A stretch of DNA of 64,000 nt from Paraglaciecola mesophila. Its GTDB lineage: Bacteria > Pseudomonadota > Gammaproteobacteria > Enterobacterales > Alteromonadaceae. Numbering within the stretch: position 1 is the first letter of the stretch; the number at the start of each line of letters is the position of its first letter. Location: NCBI RefSeq assembly GCF_009906955.1, contig NZ_CP047656.1, forward strand, positions 1 through 64,000. Direction: 5' to 3'. This document shows positions 36,438 through 46,217 of this stretch, piece by piece. The position numbers and the translations under genes are program-made. The notes beneath the pieces are model-generated. The model saw nothing but the letters and a program-made list of their open reading frames with translations. It made no database searches and was not told the DNA's origin.

Positions 36438-36568
36438 TGTATATGGCGGTTTCTGCTTGGGCTTGGGTCAAAGTGAAATGGGTTTACTGTTTTACCGGTC
36501 AGTACCGCCAACAGAGTAAAATTCATGCTCTGCAATATTCACTCTTAAAAAAAGAACAGAGAAATTAT

Positions 36569-37729
36569 ATGATGTTAATGGTTAATTCATTCATTGAATT
36601 ACGCTTTAAAAAACCAGCACTTACTATACTAGGCGCTGCGTTTTTATCTTCAGGTATTGCCTTGGCGCATGCGCAACCAGTAACGAAAACTCATGCTCAG
36701 CAAGAGATAAGTCACGAGCTTGAAACATACGCAACCTTCGACGAGACGACGCCGCCTGGGAATATTGCGATTGGCTCCGATGGACGTAAGTTTCTTAGTG
36801 TGCACGGTTTTTACGGTCAATCGACAAAAGTAGTAGAGTTGTTTAATGACGGAACAGTGAAACCCTACCCAAATGAAGAGTGGGCGACCAAACCGGATGA
36901 AAATAAGCTAGGGCTATATGATGTGCTGGGGTTGAATGTAGATCAAAACGGCGTCTTGTGGATGCTTGATACCTCAGCAGAAGACCACGCCGGGCGCATT
37001 GTAGGTTGGAATACTCGTTCAGAATCGTTAGAAAAAATCATTTATATTGCCAAGCCTATGATCACCCCTGGGTCGTTTCTGAATGATTTAGCGGTTGATG
37101 CAAAGCATGGAAAAATCTATATCGCAGACACAGCGTCAAACGAGCAGGCTGCAATCATCATCGCTGATATTAAAACAGGCCAAGTGCGGCGTGTGCTAGA
37201 GGGCAGTGAATACACGCAAGCCGAAGATATCGATATGACGATCGAAGGCAGGGTCATTACGCTTGGTGGACAACCAGCTCGTTTGGGGATAAACCCGATT
37301 ACGATCGACCCAGAGTCGAACTGGTTATACTTCGGTTCGATGTCAGGCACATCCATTTATCGGATAAAAACCGCTGACTTAATTGATACCAGGTTAGATA
37401 CATCAGCGCTTGAAAGCAAAATAGAGCGGTACGGCGATAAATCGATTTCTGATGGAATTACCATAGATGGTGGCGGAAACGTATACGTGACATCAGTGAC
37501 GAAAGGGGCGATTGAAGTGACCAACCCTTCAGGGAAAAGCCGCACCTTGTATAAAGATCAACGTATCATATGGCCTGATGGATTTGCTTATGGCCCCGAC
37601 GATTATATTTATTTTACCGTAAACGAACTGTATCGCTCTCCCGTGTTAAATGGCGGTGATAATGCCAGTCAGGGAGAATTTAAAGTGATGCGCTTCCCAG
37701 CATTGAGCAAAGGAAAACCAGGGCGATAG
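36569..37729 (+). CDS. Secreted SMP-30/major royal jelly (yellow)-like beta-propeller protein
   Basis: 386 residues from the ATG at 36569, which opens a signal peptide (KKPALTILGAAFLSSGIALAHA). The longer frame from 36437 has no sensible N-terminus. The mature part reads as a six-bladed propeller of the SMP-30/gluconolactonase or MRJP/L-dopachrome-tautomerase-related group: PPGNIAIGSDGRKFLSVHGFYG, LGLYDVLGLNVDQNGVLWMLDTS, FLNDLAVDAKHGKIYIADT, SISDGITIDGGGNVYVTSV and WPDGFAYGPDDYIYFTVNEL. Substrate is unknown; periplasmic location is inferred from the signal. Confidence 0.85.
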   Translation: MMLMVNSFIELRFKKPALTILGAAFLSSGIALAHAQPVTKTHAQQEISHELETYATFDETTPPGNIAIGSDGRKFLSVHGFYGQSTKVVELFNDGTVKPYPNEEWATKPDENKLGLYDVLGLNVDQNGVLWMLDTSAEDHAGRIVGWNTRSESLEKIIYIAKPMITPGSFLNDLAVDAKHGKIYIADTASNEQAAIIIADIKTGQVRRVLEGSEYTQAEDIDMTIEGRVITLGGQPARLGINPITIDPESNWLYFGSMSGTSIYRIKTADLIDTRLDTSALESKIERYGDKSISDGITIDGGGNVYVTSVTKGAIEVTNPSGKSRTLYKDQRIIWPDGFAYGPDDYIYFTVNELYRSPVLNGGDNASQGEFKVMRFPALSKGKPGR

Positions 37730-37859
37730 TCGTCAGCTTTCTTAATCGTTTTGAACGAATTGTAAGGTATTCGCTCTGAGTACAGTACGTCGACGCGTTT
37801 TGAATTGGCGCGTTGTATTTTTCGCGTCCAACAAAAGGCGCAACAAAAAAGGAGAGACA

Positions 37860-38516
37860 ATGCCCACTCTTAAAGAGCAAACTGAGGCACAAATAGCGAA
37901 ATCACGTCAAGCCAAACCTGAGTTTATGCAATCAATGGATGAACTTATGGCAAAAGCCCATGAGTTTGAACAAGGTCGCGATGCGGTGAAAGTCGGCCAG
38001 CAAGCACCTGCGTTCACCTTGCCAAGTGCGCAAGGTCAGCAGGTATCGTTAACCGAATTATGTGCTAAAGGGCCAGTGGTCGTTACTTTTTATCGTGGCG
38101 ATTGGTGCCCCTACTGTAATCTGCAATTACGTGCTTTGCAGTCAGTGTTAGATGACATTCACGGTGTGGGAGCGGAGCTAGTGGCGATAAGTCCACAAGT
38201 GCCTGATGATAGCTTGAGTGAAAGCGAAATAAGCCAATTAGCGTTTACCGTGTTATCAGATCAGGATGCGCGAGTGGCGGCATCTTACGGCGTAGCGTGG
38301 GAAGTGCCAGAGCTTATTTTGCAACATATGCGCAAAGATCGCGGTTTAGATTTGGCCAACATTAATAATGGCAATGGAAGTGTGTTGCCTATCCCTGCAA
38401 CCTTTGTGTTGAACGCAAAGGGCGAGGTTATTTGGCGATTCGTTGATGTGGACTACCGTACCCGTGCTGAACCAGCGGACATCATTACTGCCTTAAAAGC
38501 CGAACAAGACAAATAA
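37860..38516 (+). CDS. Peroxiredoxin-like (AhpC/TSA) family protein
   Basis: 218 residues from ATG 37860, preceded by AAGGAGAG with good spacing; the longer open frame is not needed. Thioredoxin fold of the AhpC/TSA type: VGQQAPAFTLPSAQGQQVSLTEL, then FYRGDWCPYCNLQLRAL with C83 and C86 in a CPYC pair, and ATFVLNAKGEVIWRFVDVDYRTRAEP. The CxxC is thioredoxin-like rather than the usual single peroxidatic Cys. Cytoplasmic; likely reduces peroxides or thiols. Confidence 0.9.
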   Translation: MPTLKEQTEAQIAKSRQAKPEFMQSMDELMAKAHEFEQGRDAVKVGQQAPAFTLPSAQGQQVSLTELCAKGPVVVTFYRGDWCPYCNLQLRALQSVLDDIHGVGAELVAISPQVPDDSLSESEISQLAFTVLSDQDARVAASYGVAWEVPELILQHMRKDRGLDLANINNGNGSVLPIPATFVLNAKGEVIWRFVDVDYRTRAEPADIITALKAEQDK

Positions 38517-38554
38517 TGGCACTTATTTCGCCCTTATTTCGCTTTGTTTAACGG

Positions 38555-38583
38555 GCTATCGTTTTCAGCGGGTAAACGATAGC
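38555..38583. terminator. Inverted repeat after the peroxiredoxin gene
   Basis: Ten-base perfect stem GCTATCGTTT / AAACGATAGC with a nine-base loop, about 40 bases past the stop. It lacks a T run, so termination is only possible, not certain. Confidence 0.4.
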
Positions 38584-38805
38584 GAAGGGTCTGCCAATAA
38601 CGCCTTTGCAAAAAAGGGATAGGGCGTCATCAGCGTGCTTCCCTTAAATTAAAGTCCGTGAAAGACAGCATTATTGAAATATTCAACCCATTGACCTTGT
38701 TCAGTTTTTCAATCACGCGGGCAAGGTTATATCACCAATCAACAGTGGTTTTATAAACAGTATTTTTGCTACACTTGGGCATCAATTTCCTAAGTGAAGT
38801 TAGCT

Positions 38806-41800
38806 ATGTTGCATCTGGTGCAGTCAAATAAAATGGAAAGCCTTGCTGCCTATCTGATCGGTTGGTTAGGTGAGAGTAAAAGTTCACTGGAAAGCATCTT
38901 CTCCCCAGATGTGGTGTTAGTGCAAAGCCCAGGTATGGCCCAGTGGCTAAAAATAGAGATTGCTCAAGCGCTGGGTATTTCGGCTAATATCGAGTTTCCG
39001 CTCCCTTCTAGTTACATCTGGCAGTTGTATAAAAGCCACGTTAATGATTTACCCGAACAGTCAGCATTTACCAAAGATAATATGACATGGAAACTCATGA
39101 GCATTCTGCCTAGCATGAGTGACAAAGCAGAGTTTGCCAGCATTGCCCAATATCTTGATGAGCACCAACCATTAAAGCTTTATCAATTATGTCAAAAAAT
39201 CGCCGATATTTACGATCAGTATTTGGTTTATCGTCCAGATTGGATCCTTGCATGGGAGAGAGGAGAAAACGCCTTAGATGACACTGATGTAGACGCTCAA
39301 CCTTGGCAGCCTATCTTATGGCGGGCGTTGGTTGCATATGCAAAAGACTTAGCAGAGTCTCCTTACCATAGGGCGAACTTACATACGCGTTTATTGCAGG
39401 CACTTGAGCAGTCGCCCAGTGCCAATGAACCTAGTAAACCCTTATTTGTGTTTGGTTTGTCAGCGATGCCAGTGCAGCAATTGGAAATATTTTCAGCACT
39501 GGCAAAACACCGCGACGTGATCATATTCTGGTTTAACCCGAGCGCCCATTATTGGGGAGATATCGTTGATAACAAACACGTGCTGCAAGCCAAGTTACAA
39601 CGTTTACTCGCCGAAGCAAACGAGGCTGAGCAAGGAGGGCTGCACGGCATGGATGATTACCTGCTGGTGGGCAACCCTCTGTTAGCGTCTTGGGGGAAGC
39701 AAGGGCGAGATTACCAAGACATGATCCTCGCACTAGAGGTAGAGCTACACGATGCCTTTATTGAGCAAGAGCCTGATAGCTTGCTCGAGCATCTACAGCA
39801 TGAAGTATTAGCGTTAACCCATCGCGGGGCGATGGAGCCGTTGTCTGCACAAGAGCTGTTATCGAATGGCGAGCAATATCCGAAAATTCCAATCGATAAT
39901 GATGATATGACACTACAAGTGCACGCCTGTCACTCGGCAGTGCGTGAACTTGAGGTATTACATGACCAGTTATTACACCTTTTCGCCCAACACCCTGAAC
40001 TGCATCCTGGCGATGTGATTGTGATGATGCCCGATGTGGCAAGCTATGCGCCCATTATTGACGGCATTTTTGGTGGGACTGATAAAGGGCTTTCGATCCC
40101 GTACGCGATTTCAGATCGCAACGCACAACAGGAATCACCGTTACTGAATAGCTTTATTCAGCTAATGTCATTGCATCAAAGTCGTATCGGGTTGTCAGAC
40201 GTGTTGGCTTTGTGTGAAGTGCCTGCGGTGCAACGTAAATTTGATATTTCACCAGAAGAGTTTGATTTACTCAGCATTTGGCTGGCAGAAGCCGGCGTGC
40301 GCTGGGGCTGGGATGGGCAAGATAAAACCCGATGGTCACTGCCAAATGAGCCGCAAAATACCTGGTTATTCGGTTTACAGCGTTTACTCGCCGGATACGC
40401 TATGGGGGGCCAAGGTATGTTTGAGAATGCCGATACGCAAATTGCCCCTTACGAGCAAATTGAAGGGCAACACGTGGTCGCATTAGGGAAGTTTTATATG
40501 TTTAGCCAAGCGCTAGGCAATGCATTGGCATTTTGTCAACGTCCAGACACTCTCAAAGCAAAAATTGATGATGCTTTGCAACTCATAGATGCACTGTATC
40601 TTCCCGACGATAATGACCAAACTTATATTTTGCAATTGCGCCAATCGTTGCAGCAAATGACCCTCCATGAGCATCAGTTTCAGGGTGATATTGTGCATGA
40701 TGTCTTTTTGGCTGAGCTTGAGCAAAGTTTATCCAGTAAAGGAGTAGGGCAACGGTTTTTAGCTGGCTATGTTAATTTCTGTACCCTAATGCCGATGCGC
40801 AGTGTGCCCTTTAAAGTGGTGTGCTTGCTGGGGCTAAATGACGGGGATTACCCAAGGCAAGTTGTACCCGTAGGCTTTGACTTAATGCGCTTAGGCAAAG
40901 CGCGACGAGGAGATCGTTCACGAAGATTAGACGACAGATATTTATTTCTTGAGGCAATATTATCAGCACGTAAACGTTTGTATTTAAGTTTTCAGGGCTA
41001 TAGTGCCAAAGATAACTCAGAGCGTAGCCCATCTATTTTGCTCAGCGAGTTACTTGAATACACAGAGCAAACCTTTTGCTTAGCGGGTGATGACGTACTG
41101 CCTGTTAAGGATTGCGCAGAAAATTTACTGCAACATTTGTATCACGAGCACGCCTTACAACCGTTTAACCCAGTGTATTTCACCCCAGACACAACGGGCA
41201 TTGCCAATAGCTTTCAAACGCATTGGTTAGCCCTGGCTCAGCAGTTGAGTGAAGGGGCGTTTCAGGCTGACAAAGAGGTCGATTTTTGTTCCGAACCGCT
41301 TAGGATCTTACCTGAACACAGCCAAACATCGGCTGTGGAATTAGACGAGCTGTTGGCGTTTTTTAGTCATCCGGCCAAAGCGTTTTTCACCCAACGTTGG
41401 CAAACTCGATTAACCCGTATCTACGACGCGCAAAGTGATGACGAGCCATTTGAGTTAGATGCGCTCGCGCGCTATATACTCAATGAACGATTTGTGCTGG
41501 CCCAACAAGAGGATTGGACAACACGTCTACGGGCCGAAGGAAAGTTGCCCACGGGTAATATTGCCGATATTAGCTTGCAGCCAGTTTATAAGCAGTCACA
41601 AGCGTTACTCGATGCTATTGTCGAGCTCATCGGTGGCCCGCTAGACAAGGTGCCCGCGCAGCGCGTAGAGATAAACTTTACCTTGAATAATCTTCTGGCT
41701 ATGTCAACCGATGGACCGAAAGTCAAAACCGAGGATGAGGTGCATGCCAGTGTGCAAAACCCAGGCTTATCAACAACGCAAAGCATGCAGATCACGGGCT

Positions 41801-42282
41801 GGGTAAACACACTCTACGGCGGCAATTTAGTACTTTGGCGAGCGGGGAAAGTTAAAGGAAACAACGTATTACACTTGTGGCTAACCTGGCTGGCCCTATG
41901 TGCCAACGGCAGTGTGGCCAAGCCCCAGCGCGCCTATTTTATCGGTGTCGATGACAAAGCGCCTTTTAGTATTGACGCTATTAGCATGGCAGAGGCGAAA
42001 ACCCAATTAGCCGTGTTTATTCATTATTGGCGTTTGGGGCAACAACAGGTGCTTCATTTCTATCCTAAAACGGCCTTTGAATGGCTCAGTGTACAAGACG
42101 AAGCAAAAGCTTGGGTAAAAGCGCAGAATGCGTTTTATGGTAGTTATTTCGCCAAAGGTGAGGGCGATGAGCCGCATATTCGCCGAGTTTGCCCTGATTT
42201 ACAACAGCATTTTAACGCGTTCAGCGAGGTGAGCCATGCTTTGTTCGGTCCCTTGCTTGACAGGTTAGGAGAGGCGTCATGA
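38806..42282 (+). CDS. recC: Exodeoxyribonuclease V subunit gamma (RecC)
   Basis: 1158 residues from ATG 38806, which gives MLHLVQSNKMES, matching the E. coli RecC beginning; the frame opens four codons earlier at a GTG. RecC recognises Chi and holds the RecBCD complex. Conserved stretches are VLVQSPGMAQWLKIEIAQALGISANIEFPLPSSYIW, MTWKLMSILP, VFGLSAMPVQQLEIF and VCLLGLNDGDYPRQ. The stop overlaps recB by four bases (ATGA). ptrA, which separates recC and recB in E. coli, is absent. Confidence 0.96.
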   Translation: MLHLVQSNKMESLAAYLIGWLGESKSSLESIFSPDVVLVQSPGMAQWLKIEIAQALGISANIEFPLPSSYIWQLYKSHVNDLPEQSAFTKDNMTWKLMSILPSMSDKAEFASIAQYLDEHQPLKLYQLCQKIADIYDQYLVYRPDWILAWERGENALDDTDVDAQPWQPILWRALVAYAKDLAESPYHRANLHTRLLQALEQSPSANEPSKPLFVFGLSAMPVQQLEIFSALAKHRDVIIFWFNPSAHYWGDIVDNKHVLQAKLQRLLAEANEAEQGGLHGMDDYLLVGNPLLASWGKQGRDYQDMILALEVELHDAFIEQEPDSLLEHLQHEVLALTHRGAMEPLSAQELLSNGEQYPKIPIDNDDMTLQVHACHSAVRELEVLHDQLLHLFAQHPELHPGDVIVMMPDVASYAPIIDGIFGGTDKGLSIPYAISDRNAQQESPLLNSFIQLMSLHQSRIGLSDVLALCEVPAVQRKFDISPEEFDLLSIWLAEAGVRWGWDGQDKTRWSLPNEPQNTWLFGLQRLLAGYAMGGQGMFENADTQIAPYEQIEGQHVVALGKFYMFSQALGNALAFCQRPDTLKAKIDDALQLIDALYLPDDNDQTYILQLRQSLQQMTLHEHQFQGDIVHDVFLAELEQSLSSKGVGQRFLAGYVNFCTLMPMRSVPFKVVCLLGLNDGDYPRQVVPVGFDLMRLGKARRGDRSRRLDDRYLFLEAILSARKRLYLSFQGYSAKDNSERSPSILLSELLEYTEQTFCLAGDDVLPVKDCAENLLQHLYHEHALQPFNPVYFTPDTTGIANSFQTHWLALAQQLSEGAFQADKEVDFCSEPLRILPEHSQTSAVELDELLAFFSHPAKAFFTQRWQTRLTRIYDAQSDDEPFELDALARYILNERFVLAQQEDWTTRLRAEGKLPTGNIADISLQPVYKQSQALLDAIVELIGGPLDKVPAQRVEINFTLNNLLAMSTDGPKVKTEDEVHASVQNPGLSTTQSMQITGWVNTLYGGNLVLWRAGKVKGNNVLHLWLTWLALCANGSVAKPQRAYFIGVDDKAPFSIDAISMAEAKTQLAVFIHYWRLGQQQVLHFYPKTAFEWLSVQDEAKAWVKAQNAFYGSYFAKGEGDEPHIRRVCPDLQQHFNAFSEVSHALFGPLLDRLGEAS

Positions 42283-45200
42283 TCCCGTTAAACACCAAGA
42301 CCTTTCCACTGACCGGTGCCTCTCTTATCGAAGCCAGTGCAGGAACCGGAAAAACCTACACCATAGTCAACTTGTATTTACGTTTGCTGTTAGGGGATGA
42401 ATGCACGCCTTTAAGTGTTGACAAAATCTTAGTGGTGACTTTCACCAACGCCGCCACAGCTGAGCTTAAACAGCGAATTCGTCAACGACTGCAACGGGCG
42501 TATTTTGATTTTTATGCGCACAAGAGTGAAGACGAATTTACCCAATATTTAATCGAACGTAGTGAAAATATTGAGCTTGATTGCCACCGCTTGCTATTGG
42601 CGATTAAACAAATGGACGACGCCTCAGTATTTACTATACATGGCTTTTGTCAACGAATGCTCAGCTTACATGCCTTTGAAAGCGGGGCAATGTATGAACA
42701 ACGTTTGGTGCTTGATGAGTCTCAATGGTTGAAACTGGCGGTTGAGGATTACTGGCGCAGCCATATTGTTCAGTTACCGCGGCAAATATTGAACGAGCTA
42801 CTGTGTATTTGGCAAAGCCCTCAGGCGTTACAATCTGCCTTACGTTCTTTGCTGTACCGTCACGTTACTCCTTTGCAAAAGGCAGATATACGCGCCAGCC
42901 ATCAATGTGTTGATGACTATATTAGTGCCTTACAAGAAACCAAGCGCTGGTGGCTTGATAATAACGTGGCCGAGCAGATAATTGATGCCGATTTAAAAGC
43001 CAACACCAAGCTTGGAAAAGCAGATTATATTGGCAAAATGCAGGCGTTTTGTCTCAGCGACGATAGCCGTGCTGATTTTGATAAAGACCTATGGCAAGTG
43101 TTTAGCCCTGCGAAAGTGACCGGCGCCATGAAGAAAACTTCTAAGAGCTTAGCGCATCTAGATTTTAGCCGCTTTGAAACCTTGGGCTACTTACAACAGC
43201 AATGTCATGAACAACTTTTACTGGCCTACAGTTTGGATGCACTAGAGCATATCAGCCGAAACCTTGCTAATAATAAACAACGTTTGCAGTTGTTATCACC
43301 AGATGATTTGCTTAGCTGTTTGCATCGCGCATTGACGGCTCAAGCTCAATCAAGTGGTCAAGCAAGCCCGGAACCTCAAGCTGCAGCGCAGGAGTCTTTA
43401 GCAAGAGCAATACAAGAGAGTTATCCCGCGGCGCTGATTGACGAATTTCAAGATACAGACCCAATACAGTTTGATATTTTTCGTATTATTTATACGCAGC
43501 AATTTAGTGATATCACGCCATGTTGGGTCGCTATTGGCGATCCTAAACAAGCCATTTATGCGTTTCGCGGCGCAGATATTCATACCTATATTGCCGCTAA
43601 AGACTTGGTGGATGTTGAGCGCCAATTTACCCTAGGGACCAACTGGCGTTCACAGCCAAGTTTAGTGGAGGGGGTGAATACCTTATTTGCGCAAAGTGAG
43701 GCGGGGTTTTTGTTTAAAGACAGTATTCCGTTTCAAGCAGTGGCAAGTGTTGCGCAAGAAGCGGGTTTGCAGATCCTTGGGCAAAATCATAACAGCTTAG
43801 ATGTGCACCACTTAACAAGTGAAAACACCCAGCCAATTGGCTGGGGAGAGGCCCAAGCTGCCATGGCACAACAATGTGCCTGGCGTATTGCGCAATTTAT
43901 TCATCAAGGCGAAACGGGTGAAGCTAAGATAATGCAACGCGGCATTATGCCAGGGGACTGCTGCGTCTTGGTACGAGACAGAAATGAAGCTGACACCATT
44001 AAACAAGCCTTAGCTGAGCTTGGGGTAGACAGCATGTTTTTGGCGCGTAAAAGTGTATTTGCCAGTCAAACGGCAGTCGATTTGTATGCCATAGTGCAAG
44101 CGTTAGCCAATCCCAGTAATGACCGATATTTACGGGCGGCGATCGCCAGCGAATTATTTTGTTATGACGCCGCCGCCCTAGACGCCTTATTCAGCGAAGA
44201 ATGGCAATGGCAAAAATTAGTTGAGCAATTCGCCTACTGGCATCAGTTATGGCAACGCCATGGGTTGATGATGGCGCTAAATATTTTAATGCGTCACTTC
44301 AGTATTGCCCAAAGACTGGTAGAGCGATATCAAGATGGCCAAAGGCGTTTAACGGATCTGCGCCATTTGGTAGAACTGTTGCAAGTACAAAGTCAGTTGA
44401 TGTCTGGTGAAAGCCAGCTTTTACATTGGTTTCAAGCGCACTTAGCCGAGCCTGACAACGACAATGAAGGCCAACAAATTCGCTTGGAAACAGAACAAAA
44501 TTTAGTGCAAATCATTACGCAGCACACCAGTAAAGGGTTGGAATATCCCTTGGTGTTTATCCCGTTTGCCAGCCGCTGCCGAGAAATGAAAGAAGCCATT
44601 TATCACAGTGATACAGATGGTTTGGTTATCGACTTTTTAGGTGCAGAAGAAAACCTTGCACTTGCTGATCATGAGCGCCTCGCAGAAGATATTCGCTTAC
44701 TTTACGTAGCGCTAACGCGAGCAGTACATTATTGTTTTATAGGCTTGTGGAATAACAGCCACCCGCAACGTAAAAAAGAGTCTCAGTTAATGCAAACCGC
44801 CCTTGGGCGAATATTGTTTGACCAAGGTACATCCATAAATGATCAGGTGATTGCCCAGCGCTTAAACGATTTATCTCAGTCGATTGATTTGGGATATCAG
44901 GGGTTTAGGGCTGAAGAAGCCCAGCGCAATGTAACCGAGCTTAAGCAACTCTTGCTTACTAAAAGCACAAATGGCCTTGGAGTTAATGCACAGCAATCAG
45001 GCGTCGCTGGTAAAAATCCCACGGATGGCATAAAAGCGTCAGGTGATGAAAGTGAGAAAATACAACAAGGCAGTCACGTGGCGTTGCAAGCTGCTCAGTT
45101 GCCTAAGCCCGTTACGCGTCGTTGGCGTTTAACCAGTTATTCAGCCATTAGTAGTCAGCAGCATCACGAGTTTGTGGCACCAGGCCAAGACGAAGGCGTA

Positions 45201-46217
45201 GATAAGCTTGATTTGATTGCCAGTTTAGTGAGCCCAAAAAGTGACGTAAATGAGAATATTTCGCCTGTTGTAAGTCAAACCCAGAATGTGCCTACAGATG
45301 ATCTAATAGAAAACAACAATAACAGCCTTTCGCTGATGTCAGATACAGACATGTCATTGCTTGGTGCTGATGACGAAGTGCTTATCGAACAAGAGGTACT
45401 AGATCAATTCACCTTTGTGAAAGGGGCGCAGGCCGGTTCATTTTTGCATGGGGTGCTGGAGTCAATTGATTTCACCAACCCGGTTAATTTACAGGATGTC
45501 ATTGTCGAAAAGGGCACTTGGTATGGTATCGAAGAGAAATGGTTTGAAGCGGTTGAACTGTGGATCCTTGATGTGTTGCAAACTAAGTTGAGCAGCCAAA
45601 TCGGAGATGATGATAGTCACCTTGATGCGCTGTGCTTAGGCATTTTGTCAAAGGACCAGGTATTGGTTGAGATGGAATTTTATTTGCCGTTAGTTGATGT
45701 AAAAGCACAGACATTTAATCACATTCTCAACCAGCATATTCCTCAGCGCCAGCATCATTATCAGTTTGAACAACTAAACGGCATGTTAAAAGGCTTTATT
45801 GATTTGACTCTGCAATACCAAGGCAAGTTTTATGTACTGGATTATAAATCGAATTATTTAGGGGCTGATTTTGCGGATTATCATGGCGAAGCGATGGCGA
45901 GTGCCATGCAAGAGCATGACTACTATTTGCAAGCCATTTTATATACGGTGGCGTTGCACCGTTGGTTGCAAAATAACAAATCAGATTATGCCTATGCCGA
46001 GCATATTGGCGGGGCTTTTTACACCTTCTTGCGAGGAATGCACAGTGAGAAACCTGGTAATGGCGTGTTTTATTTACTGCCCAAACAAGCTTTGATTGAC
46101 GACTTAGATGCCTTGTTTGACGGGCGATATCAGCCTACATCACAAAGTACATCTTCAGGCACTAAACGTAGCGGCGATGACGCTCCTTCAGGGCAAGGAC
46201 AACTGGACTTATGGTAA
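42279..46217 (+). CDS. recB: Exodeoxyribonuclease V subunit beta (RecB helicase-nuclease)
   Basis: 1312 residues, about 130 longer than E. coli RecB. SF1 helicase motifs: Walker A ASAGTGKT at 19-26, VTFTNAATAELKQRIRQRL, LIDEFQDTDPIQ, the HTSKGLEYPLVFIPF motif and LLYVALTRAVHYC. The C-terminal nuclease has LDYKSNYLG with catalytic D1188 and K1190. The extra length is mostly a low-complexity, Gln/Ser/Asn/Asp-rich linker (~residues 895-1050) between helicase and nuclease. It is coupled with recC before and recD after. Confidence 0.96.
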   Translation: MIPLNTKTFPLTGASLIEASAGTGKTYTIVNLYLRLLLGDECTPLSVDKILVVTFTNAATAELKQRIRQRLQRAYFDFYAHKSEDEFTQYLIERSENIELDCHRLLLAIKQMDDASVFTIHGFCQRMLSLHAFESGAMYEQRLVLDESQWLKLAVEDYWRSHIVQLPRQILNELLCIWQSPQALQSALRSLLYRHVTPLQKADIRASHQCVDDYISALQETKRWWLDNNVAEQIIDADLKANTKLGKADYIGKMQAFCLSDDSRADFDKDLWQVFSPAKVTGAMKKTSKSLAHLDFSRFETLGYLQQQCHEQLLLAYSLDALEHISRNLANNKQRLQLLSPDDLLSCLHRALTAQAQSSGQASPEPQAAAQESLARAIQESYPAALIDEFQDTDPIQFDIFRIIYTQQFSDITPCWVAIGDPKQAIYAFRGADIHTYIAAKDLVDVERQFTLGTNWRSQPSLVEGVNTLFAQSEAGFLFKDSIPFQAVASVAQEAGLQILGQNHNSLDVHHLTSENTQPIGWGEAQAAMAQQCAWRIAQFIHQGETGEAKIMQRGIMPGDCCVLVRDRNEADTIKQALAELGVDSMFLARKSVFASQTAVDLYAIVQALANPSNDRYLRAAIASELFCYDAAALDALFSEEWQWQKLVEQFAYWHQLWQRHGLMMALNILMRHFSIAQRLVERYQDGQRRLTDLRHLVELLQVQSQLMSGESQLLHWFQAHLAEPDNDNEGQQIRLETEQNLVQIITQHTSKGLEYPLVFIPFASRCREMKEAIYHSDTDGLVIDFLGAEENLALADHERLAEDIRLLYVALTRAVHYCFIGLWNNSHPQRKKESQLMQTALGRILFDQGTSINDQVIAQRLNDLSQSIDLGYQGFRAEEAQRNVTELKQLLLTKSTNGLGVNAQQSGVAGKNPTDGIKASGDESEKIQQGSHVALQAAQLPKPVTRRWRLTSYSAISSQQHHEFVAPGQDEGVDKLDLIASLVSPKSDVNENISPVVSQTQNVPTDDLIENNNNSLSLMSDTDMSLLGADDEVLIEQEVLDQFTFVKGAQAGSFLHGVLESIDFTNPVNLQDVIVEKGTWYGIEEKWFEAVELWILDVLQTKLSSQIGDDDSHLDALCLGILSKDQVLVEMEFYLPLVDVKAQTFNHILNQHIPQRQHHYQFEQLNGMLKGFIDLTLQYQGKFYVLDYKSNYLGADFADYHGEAMASAMQEHDYYLQAILYTVALHRWLQNNKSDYAYAEHIGGAFYTFLRGMHSEKPGNGVFYLLPKQALIDDLDALFDGRYQPTSQSTSSGTKRSGDDAPSGQGQLDLW

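Noticed and set aside
36437-36568. 44-residue N-terminal extension of the SMP-30-like gene overlapping the previous stop (TAATG)
   Set aside because: The extension would bury a clear signal peptide that begins at 36569.
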